Positions 25,062-36,557 of a stretch of DNA of 64,000 bases are shown piece after piece. The notes below the pieces were generated by a model that saw nothing but the letters and a program-made list of their open reading frames with translations, was not told the origin of the DNA and ran no database searches. A program made the translations under genes and the position numbers. Each line of letters opens with the position of its first letter. The stretch's first letter is position 1. Source of the stretch: Sambucus nigra (Eukaryota > Streptophyta > Magnoliopsida > Dipsacales > Adoxaceae); the NCBI GenBank assembly GCA_949130495.1, contig OX422221.1, positions 476,055,159 to 476,119,158 of the forward strand, given 5' to 3'.

Positions 25062-26830
25062 ATTTTCTAGAACCTCATTTAAGATCAAAACAAAATTTCC
25101 TAAGATGACCATTTCGTCCACAATGTGAGCACTTAAAGACTCGACGAAAAGACTTACCTAAGGTATGATCTCTGAAGGCTTTCCAAGGCGATTCTCCTAA
25201 AACATTGGTTTTGGCTTTATGATTTGATTCATTACAAGTATCAAAGCCTAACCATAAGTGTCATTTTTGATTTGGACCGTACATAAGATTTTATCTAGTT
25301 TTTCGGACCTACACTCCAAATCAAATTTGACTTTACTAGAGTCTTTTAATTTATTTTCTAATTCTAAAATGTTTGAGTCTAATAAAATATTTCTCTCTTC
25401 AAATTCGAGAAGCACCTTTTTCATTGATTCCATTAAACCTCTAAGGCTATCTCTCTCGCCTTCTATATATTAAAGCTTCTCTCGAAGAGTCCTCTCACGC
25501 GTCCTAAGGTCTTCAACCAACTTACTATCATCAACAACCTTGACACGCTCTCTTAAAAAAGCTTCTAACTTCAAATTAGCTCTTTTTAATTTAATAGATT
25601 CTTCATAAAGTTCTTGAAAAGCATTTTGAAGTTCACTCACATCAACCTCATTTTCATTTTCACTCTCTCTTTCTTCTCCACTCTCACTACCATCAAAAGC
25701 AAGGGAATCATAAACTTTGACCTTGGAAGTGTCATGTGTAAAATTTCATAAATAGAAGAGTGCTCACTATCACTCACATGACTAGCCATAAAAGCCACAA
25801 TGTTGGGCTTAGAGGAGGAATCGGGTCCCTCTTTATTGTCACTATCACTAAGGGTTGCATTAAAAGAAATTGGTTGCTTACCCTCTCTCTTTAGTTTAGT
25901 GGGACACTCTTTTGCCCTTTGGCCATACCCTTCACAACCATAACACCTATTTGACTCGTCCCTATTTAAATTTTCATTAATAGTTTTAGGGATCTTCTCA
26001 GCTTTGTCATGCGTAGATTTTTCAAATTTCTTAAAATTATTTTTAAATTTATCTTTGTTCAATTTAAGAAATTTTAGAAACTTTCTAGCAAACATAGCCA
26101 AATTTTCCGAGTCACTATCACTTTCACTCTTTACTACTTGTTTTTCCTCCTTTCAGGCTTTCAAAGCAACACCCTTATCTATTTTCTATTCAGTTTTTGA
26201 GGGAAATATGTCTAGTTCATAGGTTTGTAAATCACATATGAGCTCTTCTAATTTCGTAGAGGCTAAAGCTGGTAAAGAATTTAACACGGTCACCTTTGGA
26301 ATAAATCTATCGAGTACGAACCTTAAAATTTCCTTTACTACTCGGTTGTCGGGTATTTTCTCTCCCAAATTAAAAGATGAATTAACATTATCGAAAAGTC
26401 TAGCATAAAATTCATCAAAAGTTTCTTTTTCATTCATTTTGATGGTTTCAAATTGAGTGGTGAGGTTTCGGAGTTTCGAAGCTTTTACGACACTAGTTCA
26501 TTCATGAGTGAATTGTAAAATATCCCAAGCTTCTTTAGCGGTTTCACACGTCATAATGCGATGAAATTCATCCGGTGTGACTGTGCTAAACAAGGCATTT
26601 AAACCACATAACTTAAAATTTGAAAGTTTAAATTCATTCTCACTCCATCTATCGACGGGTTTTGGTACACGCTCATTATTTACTAAATGTGTAGGTGGGG
26701 ACCACCCGTTAATGACAGATAACCAAACTCTCTCGTCGATAGATTTTAGTGCCGATTTCATCCGCGCTTTCCAATACGCGTAATTAGAACCATCGAAAGT
26801 AGGAAATTTTGAAAATGGGGAAAATTCCAT
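25062..26830 (-). pseudogene. gag of element A (UBN2-type, two CCHC knuckles)
   Basis: It starts at ATG 26830 (MEFSPFSKFPTFDGSNYAYW, the standard copia gag opening; an upstream TTG is less likely). The UBN2-type region follows (WSENEFKLSNFKLCGLNAL, CETAKEAWDILQFTHE, RNLTTQFETIKMNEKETFDE, LPALASTKLEELICDLQTYE). Stops near 26499, 26186 and 26155 leave the frame unchanged. The first knuckle is CYGCEGYGQRAKEC, with Gln in place of the metal-binding His. After frame changes near 25720 comes a Lys/Glu/Leu-rich coiled coil (about 25250-25650). A second, intact knuckle CSHCGRNGHLRKFC ends at a TGA near 25070. A coiled coil between two knuckles is typical of SIRE-like gag, by my recollection. Confidence 0.85.
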
Positions 26831-26880
26831 TTTTAGCAAAAATATTTAAAGGATCTTAAACGCAATAATTTAGCGATCCG

Positions 26881-26892
26881 GCTCTGATACCA
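26881..26892 (-). other. primer-binding site of element A (tRNA-iMet)
   Basis: On the minus strand TGGTATCAGAGC, two bases from the LTR edge at 26895. It fixes the right repeat as the 5' LTR. Confidence 0.95.
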
Positions 26893-26894
26893 GT

Positions 26895-27672
26895 TGTTGG
26901 TACACGAGGTCCCGAGTTTTGAAATCGTACACTAAAAGTAATTTCCTTTTCAAATATGCGAAAGCGAGATGGTTCAATTAAACGAGTATAAACAAAATTT
27001 TTTAATTTCTTTCAAATTAAAAATTTAAACCAAGTGAAATAAGATTAAATCCACACAAATTTTAATTTCACTTAAACCAAATTAGTTTAACCCAAGTTCT
27101 AGAAATTTGCCTAAGACATATATTAAATATTACCAAATTAGGCCAAACCAATTTTAACCAATAAAATTAATGAATTGAATTAAATTAACATATACCCAAA
27201 TTTAATTTGCACTAAATTAAACAAGTAGTGATTTAAACCAATTTTATCTTTTCACCTAAGCATTCATTCTAGGTGAGTTTTGCAAAAGATAAAATAAATA
27301 AATAACCACTACACCGCGATGTATGAGGAAAAATCCACAACGGAAAAAAACCTCGGACGACCCTAGCCTTAAGTCCACTAAGTATGGTTTTACAATTACA
27401 AGACTGATGACTTGCTTCCTCGACTCGGCCCCTTTCAAGCCTTGACGCGTCTTCTTGTAAACACCTCCACCTAGTCGAAAACTCCGAAACTCCATCGGAA
27501 TCTTGGAATTCACCAATGAGACTTTAGGTACACTGTCAACCACAAATGGTGCCTTTCACCATGTGAGAATGCCGCAGAAAAACCCTAACTTCTTCTTTGT
27601 GGGATGTAGAAGGAAACCCAAACAAACTCTTCAAACGGTAGAGTGAAACCCGGTGCCAAACACTCCAAGCAA

Positions 27673-27710
<38 letters not shown>

Positions 27711-28582
27711 AAACTTGGAATAAACAATATGGGTGAACACAAGTGTTTAAAAGATTTTTCTTGAAGAAATGAACACTAAAAACATGAACTTTTCTTGGAA
27801 AATTGAACTCACAAAACTCTCTCTAGGAGATGGAATAATATGAAAAAGTTAACTCAAAATAGTTGGTTCCCGCACTACATAAGTCAGTCAAAAGTTAGTA
27901 GGGAAAAGTAGTGGGAAAACTGTCAAAAACTGCCATTTTAATTTCTCGCTAGATATCTCATTCGAATGAGATTTTCGTTCGAGTGAAGTCTCATTCGAAT
28001 GACCCTTCTAACGAAGTTCCAGTGGCCTGATGGGAAATCTCGTTGCCAAACTCGTTCGAACGACATTCTCACTCGAACGATATTCTCGTTCGAACAAACC
28101 AACTCGTTCGAACTATAATATTGAACTAAGTTACAGAGGTAATTCATTGGCAAACCTTGTTCGAACGATATTCTCGTTTGAACGAAAAACTCATTTGAAC
28201 GACAATATCGAACGAAAATCCAGAAAGCTTAAAAATTTGATTTTAGCCCACAAACTTTATTTTAAAGTTTTAAAGAATCTTTATGAAAATAAACAACAGT
28301 TTAAACAAAACTTACACCCAATACTAAATGTTCCAAGCTCCTATATAAATATGTAATGCATTCATACCTTAAGAGTAAACGGAACAAATGTTGTTGACAT
28401 AGAAACGAGGCACAAAAAACTCGGCATCAGATGAATCTTTATACTCTTGGGCGCTACGTCTTCAACTTTAGTATGTCATAGTCTTGAAGGATGGTCAATA
28501 ACTCTATCCTATGACTCAAACGTTTTTGTCCGAAATTGAGCCAAAACTACAAAGGACTCAATTTTAAATTTGTGTCCTTACA
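26895..28582 (-). repeat. 5' LTR of element A
   Basis: 1688 bp, with a TA microsatellite at about 27676-27709 and a TTCGAACGA array at 27955-28215 that is longer than in the partner LTR. Confidence 0.95.
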
Positions 28583-28587
28583 CCTAG

Positions 28588-29338
28588 CCTACATTACAAC
28601 CCTATTAAAGTCCCATGTGATCTTAAGTAGATGTAATTCAAAGGTTTAAATAGTTTTGATAATCTGTGAAAATGCATTGCGCCTCCTTTTTTGTGCGGTA
28701 TCTTTCACTGAGATTAAAATTTTTATGTTCTATATAGCGTTCTTCAATTGTGACATGTGCGCGGCCTAGTTTCCCTTTACATTTACTCCTTATGCCCGCA
28801 TGTCCTGTGTGTTACCTCCCTGTTTCAAGTGAATTCATTTGATGAGTGTAATGCCCGTGAGGATTGACTTTTATGCATGCTTTGATATTTATTATCCGAT
28901 TAATTTAAGTTTTTGCCAAATCATATGTTACGTGTGCTCACTCCCCTCCCACATTTTAAAGTTTCAATTCATTGAGGTGCATTCGATAATGTTAATAACT
29001 ACGAACTTTTCACGTGAATTCATTTTCTATGCTAATAACATGTTAAAATCTTATTCATATTGTTGAGTTTGTCGCATGTGATTGGGAATATTTTGAGGAA
29101 ATTTTATGATGTTTATGGGTTTCATCCATGAAAACCCTCACGAGACGACACTCGTCCACCAGGGTAACCCAGGGGTTTAACGGCTTATTGCATATGCTAA
29201 ATGCAATCAAATCGCCCGCGAAAGTGAACTTATGCGTTTATACCATATTTTTGTACTCATCCTGCTTTTGGTTTGCTTGTAGTTCTTGTTGCATCCTATT
29301 TCATTGCTAGGGACTAGCAATGTGTAAGTTAGGGGGTC
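28588..29338 (+). other. element B 3' internal region, right part
   Basis: Resumes B after the duplicated CCTAG. No gene is seen. It ends in TGTGTAAGTTAGGGGGTC, whose purine run (29325-29336) is the polypurine tract before the 3' LTR at 29339. A similar GTTAGGGGGTGTG occurs at about 20178, inside the left part. Confidence 0.7.
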
Positions 29339-30785
29339 TGATAATACACAAATATTGCGTATTTCATCCGTTGAACCTAGGCATTTTAGCTCCCTCTGGT
29401 GCCTTAATCTCTATATTTAAGCCCGTTAACCAGACAAGCTCGGTTTACATTGTTAACATGCTATATGAGGTATAATTGGGATTTTGTAGGTATTTAGGTA
29501 CTAAGAATGGAGTTTGGACGCATTCCTCTCAAGTTCCATACGCAATCACACGTTCAAGGGCAATTCGGTCAATTCACAGTTTGGGAACCTGGCCCAACAC
29601 CTGCACGAAAGTTGTAGCCCTCCTCGTTAGCTTCACGTGGCCATAAACGGTGCATGATTCAGGTCCCTGATGAAGAAGTTACGGCGTTTCTAGTGGAAGG
29701 GAATACCAAATACACCAAAACTGGAGGAAAGGAGAAGCTGCCCTGCTTGATCGATCGATCGATCGATCAAAAGGATCGATATATCGATCCTTCAAATTTT
29801 GACCACGATTTTAACCATCGATCGATCGATTGATCAAAGGGGTCGATTGATCGAACCCCTGCTTTTTTGAGATATATTGCTTTTCTTTTCTTTTCTCCCA
29901 ACTTACTATATATGGGAATTTTGTTGTAATATCAGAGATACTTAGTTTTAGAAGACATTTTAGGTTAGGGTTTTGTTTTGAGAGCTCATCTTATTCTCTT
30001 CTTAGGGTGACATCCATTTGGTTTTGTAAGATTGAATTATTCATTATCATCTCCTTTAATATAGTTTTGTTCTTTATTTTCCTTGCTTTGTAACTTAGTA
30101 TATGCTTTATTAATTAGTTTACTTTCTTTATTTCTTTCTTTCCTAGTTTAATTAGTTGTTATTAGTTTAGTTAATGTATTGCCCTTAGATAAATAGGGTC
30201 GGGATTTTGTTCCACCATTAACGGGCCCCGAGCTCCAAAAATTAGGTTTTGTGCAGAATTGCGTTTAATTGAACCCGCGCGTATTAAAGTCGGATTATTA
30301 CGCATTTAACTTTATCTGTCATGCATAGTTAGTGTTTATAGCGATAATCCGAGTTTAATCCGTGTGCAACCAATTTTCGATTAAATGTTTATTCACGCAA
30401 CTTTGGCTTAAATTCGTTATTGCGTGAAGTTTATGATTAATTGAGGATGCTCGATTAAATTGCTCTCGAGCCGAAATTCTGAATAATAAGTATTTTGAGC
30501 CGTATGGTCGGATGATATCCCGATCCTCGCTTTTACTTTATTTAGACTTAACTTATTCTTTTCTTTTACTTACAACCACCCACCACCCTTTTTCACTTTT
30601 ATTCCTGAATTAATAATTTGATTAAAATCTGTCGAACACTCCCTGTGGATTCGATACCCGACTTACAGCTATACTTGTATCGCAAGTGCAGTCGTAATTT
30701 AGGTTTTTGTATAGAGTAAGTGAGCCGAATATAAAATAAACGGCGCGTAGGTGACTCTCGCGTCGTGAAAAAACCCGGTCTGTCA
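29339..30785 (+). repeat. 3' LTR of element B
   Basis: 1447 bp, partner of 14648-16026, with GATC-rich palindromes at 29747-29857. It ends in CTGTCA, and C coding sequence resumes after it with ACCTG. Confidence 0.9.
29747..29857. repeat. GATCGATC palindromic array, 3' LTR of B
   Basis: Four GATC clusters, including TTGATCGATCGATCGATC, GATCGATATATCGATC and ATCGATCGATCGATTGATC. It has one cluster more than the 5' LTR. Confidence 0.95.
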
Positions 30786-31540
30786 ACCTGCGTATGGTTT
30801 TACAGACATTACGGGATCATCAGCTATATACAAGTTATAGAAGTGTGGATTCTGATTACGGGAGGTTCATTAGTTCATATTGTGTCTGATAGGGGCATTT
30901 CTGTGGACTTGAGTAAGGTATCAACGCTGAGGGAATGGGGAAAACCCATGACACCGACGGAGGTTCTTAGCTTTTTGAGGATGGCTGGGTATTATTGTCG
31001 ATTTATAAAGGTCTTTTTCGAAGATTAAGGATTCGCTAACAAATCTAACTCATAAAAGGTTGCCGTTTGTTTGGACAACTACTGTCAATTAGCTTTTGAG
31101 CTAAAGGACAAATTATCTTCAACACCCCTTCTTGCACTGCCTAGAGGAGGAGTGGAATACCTTGTATTTATCGATGCGTCCTTAGAGGAACTGGGGGTGT
31201 GCTACAAAGAGGACTGAGATATAGCTTATGCTTATCGCAAGATTAAGCCCCACGAGAGGAATTACCCCACACATGACCTGGAGTTTGCAGCGGTTGTGTT
31301 TTCCTTAAGGATTTGGAGGCACTACCTCTTGGGCGAGGGTTCAATTTATTCACAGAACATAAATTCTTACAATATCCGTTTACGCAGAAGAATCTTAATA
31401 TGCAACAGTGGAGATAGTTAGAGTTCATGAATGACTACGAGTTTAATATTCAATATCATCCTAGAAAGTCTAAAGTGATGGCAGACACGTTGAGCCGATG
31501 GCCTACAGGAGAGATAGCGGAGGTTTAAAAGGCAAAGTGG
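30786..31540 (+). pseudogene. RT C-terminus and RNase H of element C
   Basis: It resumes after the B target duplication and reads RMVLQTLRDHQLYT, then HIVSDRGISVDLSKVSTLRE and FLRMAGYYCRFIK (RT thumb/connection). The RNase H is more broken: [21 protein letters not shown] for the family's [11 protein letters not shown], and SDGRHVEP for VADALSR. Multiple frameshifts. The order follows the Ty3/gypsy plan. Confidence 0.85.
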
Positions 31541-32179
31541 GTAGAGCTTCAACATGATAACGAAGTTGCCAGGGCATGTATGGAAGTATTGGCTATCATT
31601 ATCGAGATCATTATGCATGTGATGACCTACTCGACCAATTCTCAGGGAGGCTTACGCTTCAATAGGAGACTCATTATTTCAGGGGACGAGGGCTTGAGAC
31701 ATGTAGTAATGATCGAGTCTCACGGGTTGAGGTTTGTAGTACATTCTGGAGGTTATACGATGTACCAGAATATGTATAGACAGTACTGGTGGTCGGGGAT
31801 GAAGCGGGACATAACAAAGTTTGTCTCGAAGTGTATTACTTACCAATTGATGAAGGTAGACCACCAGAGGCTGATTGGAATGTTGTAGCCATTAGAGGTT
31901 CCAGTTTGGAAGTGGGAGAGCATATCTTGGATTTCATCACTGGGTTACTGACGTCATAGAGAGGTCACGATTCCATCTTGGTTATCGTGGATCATCTGAT
32001 CAAGGTGACCCAATTTTTACCGATTCGGACATATTTTACGATGGGAAAGTATGCCTAGCTATTTATTTCCAAGATAGTGAGGTTATATGGAGTCCGGCAG
32101 GGACAAGATTTTTGTATTCCACTTTTGGAAGAGCTTTAAGGAGGCGATGGGGACTAATTTACGGTTGAGTATGGCTTAA
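31541..32179 (+). pseudogene. integrase of element C, N-terminal half
   Basis: Zinc-binding module at 31700-31870: HGLRFVVHSGGYTMYQNMYR, YWWSGMKRDITKFVSKCITY, with the second Cys of the final CxxC replaced by Tyr. The catalytic core is frameshifted but recognisable up to GTNLRLSMA at about 32150-32170. There it is cut by the 5' LTR of element D. Confidence 0.8.
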
Positions 32180-32733
32180 TGTTTATACCAAATTTAATCT
32201 GCTGACGTGGACCATTCATTTGAAGACACGTGTCAACCTATGTGGCAATTACAAATACTTCCAATGGATAACATACTGTCACTGAGCTACTCAAGTGCCC
32301 CGAGTAACTCAATCATACCGTTGCTTAGGAGACTCGAGGAACTCAAGGCTCCGAGCAACTTAAGCGTACCGAGCAACTCAGGCGGTCCGAGCTACTTAGC
32401 GTGCAGAGTATCCAAATCAAGAGAATTAAAAGACAGCTGCGCATTAAATGCACATTATTATCGTACAGATGTATATGCCTACTAGAAAACAGCGCATTAT
32501 CTTTTCATATGTACGGCCTTAAGGCTATAAATACATTGTAACCTCCTCATAAGAAGGGGATGGGGGATCTCTGGGTAAACCTATCATCGAGATTCCAAAT
32601 AAACAGTCAGCAATACAAAAATAGTGGATATAGGCCATCTTCATCAGGATGAACACTTTAAAAATTCTTTGTGTTATTAATTTATTTATCTGTGATTGAT
32701 TAATTAGAGATAATCTAGTTTTTTACATCAACA
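32180..32733 (+). repeat. 5' LTR of element D
   Basis: 554 bp, with several CCGAG(C/T)(A/T)ACT(C/T)A words in its first half and a TATA box TATAAATA at 32526-32533 about 200 bp before its end. Confidence 0.95.
32526..32533 (+). promoter_or_regulatory. TATA box of element D 5' LTR
   Basis: TATAAATA, conserved at 48167-48174 in the 3' LTR. It probably drives the genomic RNA of D. The start site was not determined. Confidence 0.7.
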
Positions 32734-32736
32734 GAT

Positions 32737-32754
32737 TGGCGTCGTCTGTGGGAA
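32737..32754 (+). other. primer-binding site of element D
   Basis: TGGCGTCGTCTGTGGGAA begins three bases after the 5' LTR. This form is common in plant gypsy elements; I do not assign the tRNA with confidence. Confidence 0.7.
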
Positions 32755-33589
32755 ACAACTGTACTTAGAATTTTTCACCAAAACAATTCATCATCTATGG
32801 TTGATAATCCGGAATCCAGTAATCGAAACACTGGGAACCCTCCAAACCCTTATACTCCCCCAAATATTCAAGATCTGGCTGGTATAATGGCTAATTTAGC
32901 CCAAGGGCAAACGGCCATGCAGAAAACTATGCATCAACTTATACAAACTGTTCAAGGTGGAGTGCCGGTTCAATCAGGACTAGGGGTGGACAAAAAAAAG
33001 ACCGACCCGATTGACCCGATTGGACCGGACCGGACCGAACCCATTTTTGTAGGCTTTTTTATAAATCGGTCCTAATTCGGTCCTAAATTAAGAGACCCGA
33101 AATATTCGGTTCGGTCCAAAAAATCCATTATAAATTCGGTCTTAAGACCGGACCGGACCGTTTAATTTAATATTATATAATATATATTAATTTTATATAC
33201 ATATACCATATACTAAATACCAAACCCTAAACTTGACCACTTAACCTGTCAACATATCACTCACACCCCACACGGCCGCTCCTCACTTTCTCTCTAACAA
33301 AGCAAAACTCTCCTCCTCACTTTTCCTCACTCTCTCTCCACTCCAACTCTCTGATCGATCACTGATCCGAGTCCCACGCCACCAACGGTCCACCATGAAC
33401 ACAAGATCTCATCAACAGAGCCACGGCGACCACGGTAGCCCAAAACAAATGGGTTCGGTCGCTGATCCGAGTCCGACGCACCTCGCCTCCACCACAGCAG
33501 CCGATCCGACGCCGACGCTGACGCACCTCGCCTCCACGCCCACGGTAATATTCTGATTTGATTTCCAACTGAGTTTTTTGCTTCAGTTT

Positions 33590-33940
33590 TTGCCTCCACG
33601 CCGCTGACAAGTTGTTGCCTCCACGATCACTGATCAGTTTTTTGCTTCAGTTTTTGCCTCCACGCCGCTGAGTTTTTTGCTTCAGATTTCCACCCCTACT
33701 GACAACACCAAACTGATTTCATATAACACCAAACTGATTTCAGTTTGCTTCAGTCTTTAATCCGACGCTGACAACACCAAAATGATTTCAGATAACACCC
33801 CTCAGTTTTTGATCCGACGCTGACAACACCAAACTGATTTCAGTTTGCTTCAGTTTTTGATCCGACCCTGACAACACCAAACTGATTTCAGTTTTTGCTT
33901 CAGTTTTTTACAAACCCACCAAACTGATTTCAGTTTTTTA
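33590..33940 (+). repeat. short tandem repeats in hAT 5' region
   Basis: Repeated words CAACACCAAACTGATTTCAG and TTGCTTCAGTTTTTGCCTCC occur about four and three times in a loose tandem arrangement within the 5' untranslated part or first intron of the transposase gene. Confidence 0.8.
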
Positions 33941-34369
33941 CAGTTAGTTCATATAACCTTTATAAATTGTAACTTTGTAAGGTTTAAAAGTTGATTTTGT
34001 ACATAAAACATCTAGATCTAAAATTGATTTTGTACATAAAATATCTAGTTCTAAAACAGTTAGTTCATGTAATCATAAAACATTTGAAATCTTTTAAAAC
34101 ATCTAGATTTAAAATAATTTTGGTCAGATTTCAAAATTAAAATGTTATTTCAAAATAAGTGTTTCAAATCTTGACTTTACAATATTATTGTGATGATGAT
34201 CAGTGTTGAGTGACTCTAAAAAGTTTTTCAAAATTTTCTATTTTATATGTTGAGTGACTCTAAATATTTTCTGTTTGTGGTGGATTTTACATTTTGTGGA
34301 TTTTATATGTTATGGATTTTACAATTGAGTGTGCATAAAATATTTTCTGTTATTTGTTTCCATGTGTAG

Positions 34370-36469
34370 ATGGATGGAGTGAGTGAAGATCCGGCGAATG
34401 CTACTTTACATGGTTCGCCAGCGTCGCCAAGAACTCATCCCGTGCAACAAAAACGGAAAAATGCATCTACGGTATGGGTTCACTTCCATAAAAATAATGA
34501 TGTAAAAAAGCCTAGAGCTATTTGTAATTATTGTGGCATTTCTTATGCGTGCGACTCTAAAAAGAATGGGACTAAAAATATGAAATAACACACTCCTTCT
34601 TGTAGAGAGTTACCCGCAAATAAGAGATTAGTAGTGGAAAATGGGCAAAAAAAGTTGTCATTTATGTTGAAAAAAGAACCAAACGGAAATGAGTCAAGTT
34701 CAAATTTATTGGCTATCTCTTTTAATGCGGAAGCTTGCCGTCAAGGGCTAGCTGAAATGCTTATAATTGACGAGCTACCGTATAAATTTATGGAGAATGA
34801 GGGGTTTAGGAGGTTTATGGCTCTCGCACAACCAAAATTGCATATTCCTAGTCGTCGAACAATTGCACGAGATTGCCTAAATATATATGTGGATTTAAAG
34901 AAAAGGTTGAAAAAAGATTTAAAAGGTCAAAAGATTTGCCTCACCACCGATACATGGACTTCCATTCAAAATGTAAATTACATGTGTCTCACCGCACATT
35001 ATATTGATAAAGAATGGAACCTACACAAAAAGATTTTGAACTTTTGTCAAGTCAAAACTCATAAGGGTGAGGAATTAGGACAAGTTGTTGAGGATTGTTT
35101 GTGTGATTGGGGGATAGATAGTATTTTCACTCTCACGGTTGATAATGCTAGTTCCAATAATGGTACCATTAGTTATTTGAAAAGAATGACAAAACATTGG
35201 AATGGTACCATTTTGGACCATGAGTATTTACACATGAGATGTTGCACACACATTCTCAATCTTATTGTTGGAGATGGATTAAGGGATTTGAATGAATCAA
35301 TTGCAAAAGTGCGTAGGGCGGTAAAATATGTGAAATCATCACCTTCTAGGTTAGTAAAGTTTAAAAATTGTTGTGAGAAGCAAAAGATAGAATCAAATGG
35401 TTTGTTATGTCTTGATGTTCCAACGAGATGGAACTCCACATTTATGATGTTGGAGGCGGCCATTAAGTTTGAGAAAGCATTTAAAAGGATGGAGGAAGAT
35501 GACAATGATTATTTGTCCTACTTTGGTTTAGAGGAGGAAAATGATGGTGATGGTGATGAGAGGGGAAGAGGGTCGGTGTTTGGAAGAAATTTAGGACCTC
35601 TAAAATTTGAGGATTGGGAAAAAGCTAAGAGTTTTGTGAAGTTTCTTCGAATCTTTTATAATGCTACCCTAAAATTCTCGGGGTCTTTATATGTTACATC
35701 CAATGCTTTTTTTCATGAACTTGTGATTATTGAAAGTAAGTTGGTGCATTTGAAAAATTATGGTGATGATTTTTTATCTTCAATGGCCGGGAAAATGATT
35801 GCCAAATTTGAAAAGTATTGGAATGTAGAGAAAATTAACTTCTTGTTGTTTATTGCCATTGTCCTTGACCCACGTTACAAGTTAAAGTATGTTGAATTTT
35901 GGTTTAGTGAGTTGTATGGTTGTGTTAAATCAATGGAGTTTTCAAGAAGAGTTAAAGATGCATTAATTCATTTGTTTGAGTGGTATGATGGTCATAAATC
36001 ATCTAATGCATCTTCACACAATATGAATCCACCAATTAATGTGGTTGGGGTTGATGAGGATGAGGATGGTTGTGCATTTTTAACATCTCAATTTAAAAGG
36101 CATTTAGAGTCGGAGGATAATTTAGGTGCAAAATCGGAGGTGGAAAAGTATTTATTGGAAACTTATGAAGTGGAAAATGATAACTTTAATGTTCTTGGTT
36201 GGTGGAAAAATAATCAAGGCAAGTATCAAGTGCTATCTCGTATGGCACGAGATGTATTAGCTATTCCCGTGTCTATCGTTGCCTCCGAATCCGCTTTTAG
36301 TACGGGTGGTCGTGTGCTTGATCCTTTTCGTAGCTCTCTAGCTCCTACAACGGTGGAGGCACTTGTTTGTGCACAAAATTGGCTCAAATCTTCAACAAAA
36401 CCTATCAACATTCGAGATGCCATGGATGAAATTCAAGAAATGGAGAAACTTGATGCAGGTAATAGTTAA
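34370..36469 (+). pseudogene. hAT transposase (BED, DDE, C-terminal dimerisation), one stop
   Basis: A continuous 700-codon frame from ATG 34370 to TAA 36467, broken only by TAA at 34586-34588 (codon 73), where relatives have Lys. The BED zinc finger has C52, C55, H74 and C78, so the stop lies just before the metal-binding His. The RNase H-like core has Asp at residue 194 (TTDTWTS), Asp at about 258 (TVDNASSNN), the CxxH box (CCTHILNL, about 291-298) and VPTRWNST (about 350-357). The hAT dimerisation domain spans about 590-670 (WWKNNQGKYQVLSRMARDVL, then SIVASESAFSTGGRVLDPFR, with the likely catalytic Glu in SESAFS at about 640). It resembles plant RICESLEEPER/DAYSLEEPER-type proteins. A GTG-initiated product from residue 89 would lack the BED finger. 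Confidence 0.95.
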
Positions 36470-36557
36470 ATTTAATATAGATTTTTCATAATTTAAATGT
36501 TAAACTTTTGTTATTGAATTTTTATTTGACATAATCTTTGTTTTGTATTTTTTCTAG
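36459..36557 (+). other. candidate 3' intron of hAT transposase gene
   Basis: GCAG|GTAATA ... TTTTTTCTAG|AAATATTGG. Splicing would remove the 36467 stop and add 17 residues (EILGERFKTSISTIVVD) before TGA at 36608-36610. Both GT and AG are present and the intron is T-rich, but use is not shown. Confidence 0.5.

Larger units (their letters stand above)
21279..28582 (-). mobile_element. element A: SIRE-like copia, gag-only, nested in B
   Basis: Two direct repeats, 21279-22910 and 26895-28582, begin TGTTGGTACACGAGG and end TGTCCTTACA on the + strand (TG...CA). Both flanks are CCTAG (21274-21278 and 28583-28587), an exact 5-bp target duplication. The initiator-Met PBS on the minus strand next to the right LTR and the AAAGGGGGAGATT PPT next to the left LTR give - orientation. 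The 4-kb interior encodes a copia gag with two CCHC motifs and a coiled coil, but no protease, integrase, RT or RNase H. It is therefore a non-autonomous derivative of a SIRE/Maximus-type element. Confidence 0.95.
14648..30785 (+). mobile_element. element B: Athila-like non-autonomous LTR retrotransposon
   Basis: Two related direct repeats bound it: 14648-16026 and 29339-30785, starting TGATAATACACAAATAT and ending in ATCA/GTCA. The flanks are ACCTA (14643-14647) and ACCTG (30786-30790), a 5-bp duplication with one mismatch. The uninterrupted C coding sequence (…EHLRMVLQTL) confirms ACCTG as the target. A PBS (16029-16046) and a PPT (29325-29336) give + orientation. The internal region (about 6 kb without the nested element A) has two proteins of its own but no gag, RT or integrase. 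The element would therefore depend on enzymes supplied in trans. Athila kinship rests on the PBS type and is inference. Confidence 0.9.

Noticed and set aside
27955..28215. Heat-shock element array in the LTR of A
   Set aside because: TTC and GAA triplets are present, but they abut (TTCGAA) instead of having the two-base spacing of heat-shock elements.
15021..29857. GATC arrays as CRISPR or bacterial methylation sites
   Set aside because: Units are 4 bp with no spacers of regular length, and the context is a plant LTR element.
35173..35505. Minus-strand 110-residue frame
   Set aside because: Shadow of the hAT transposase gene.
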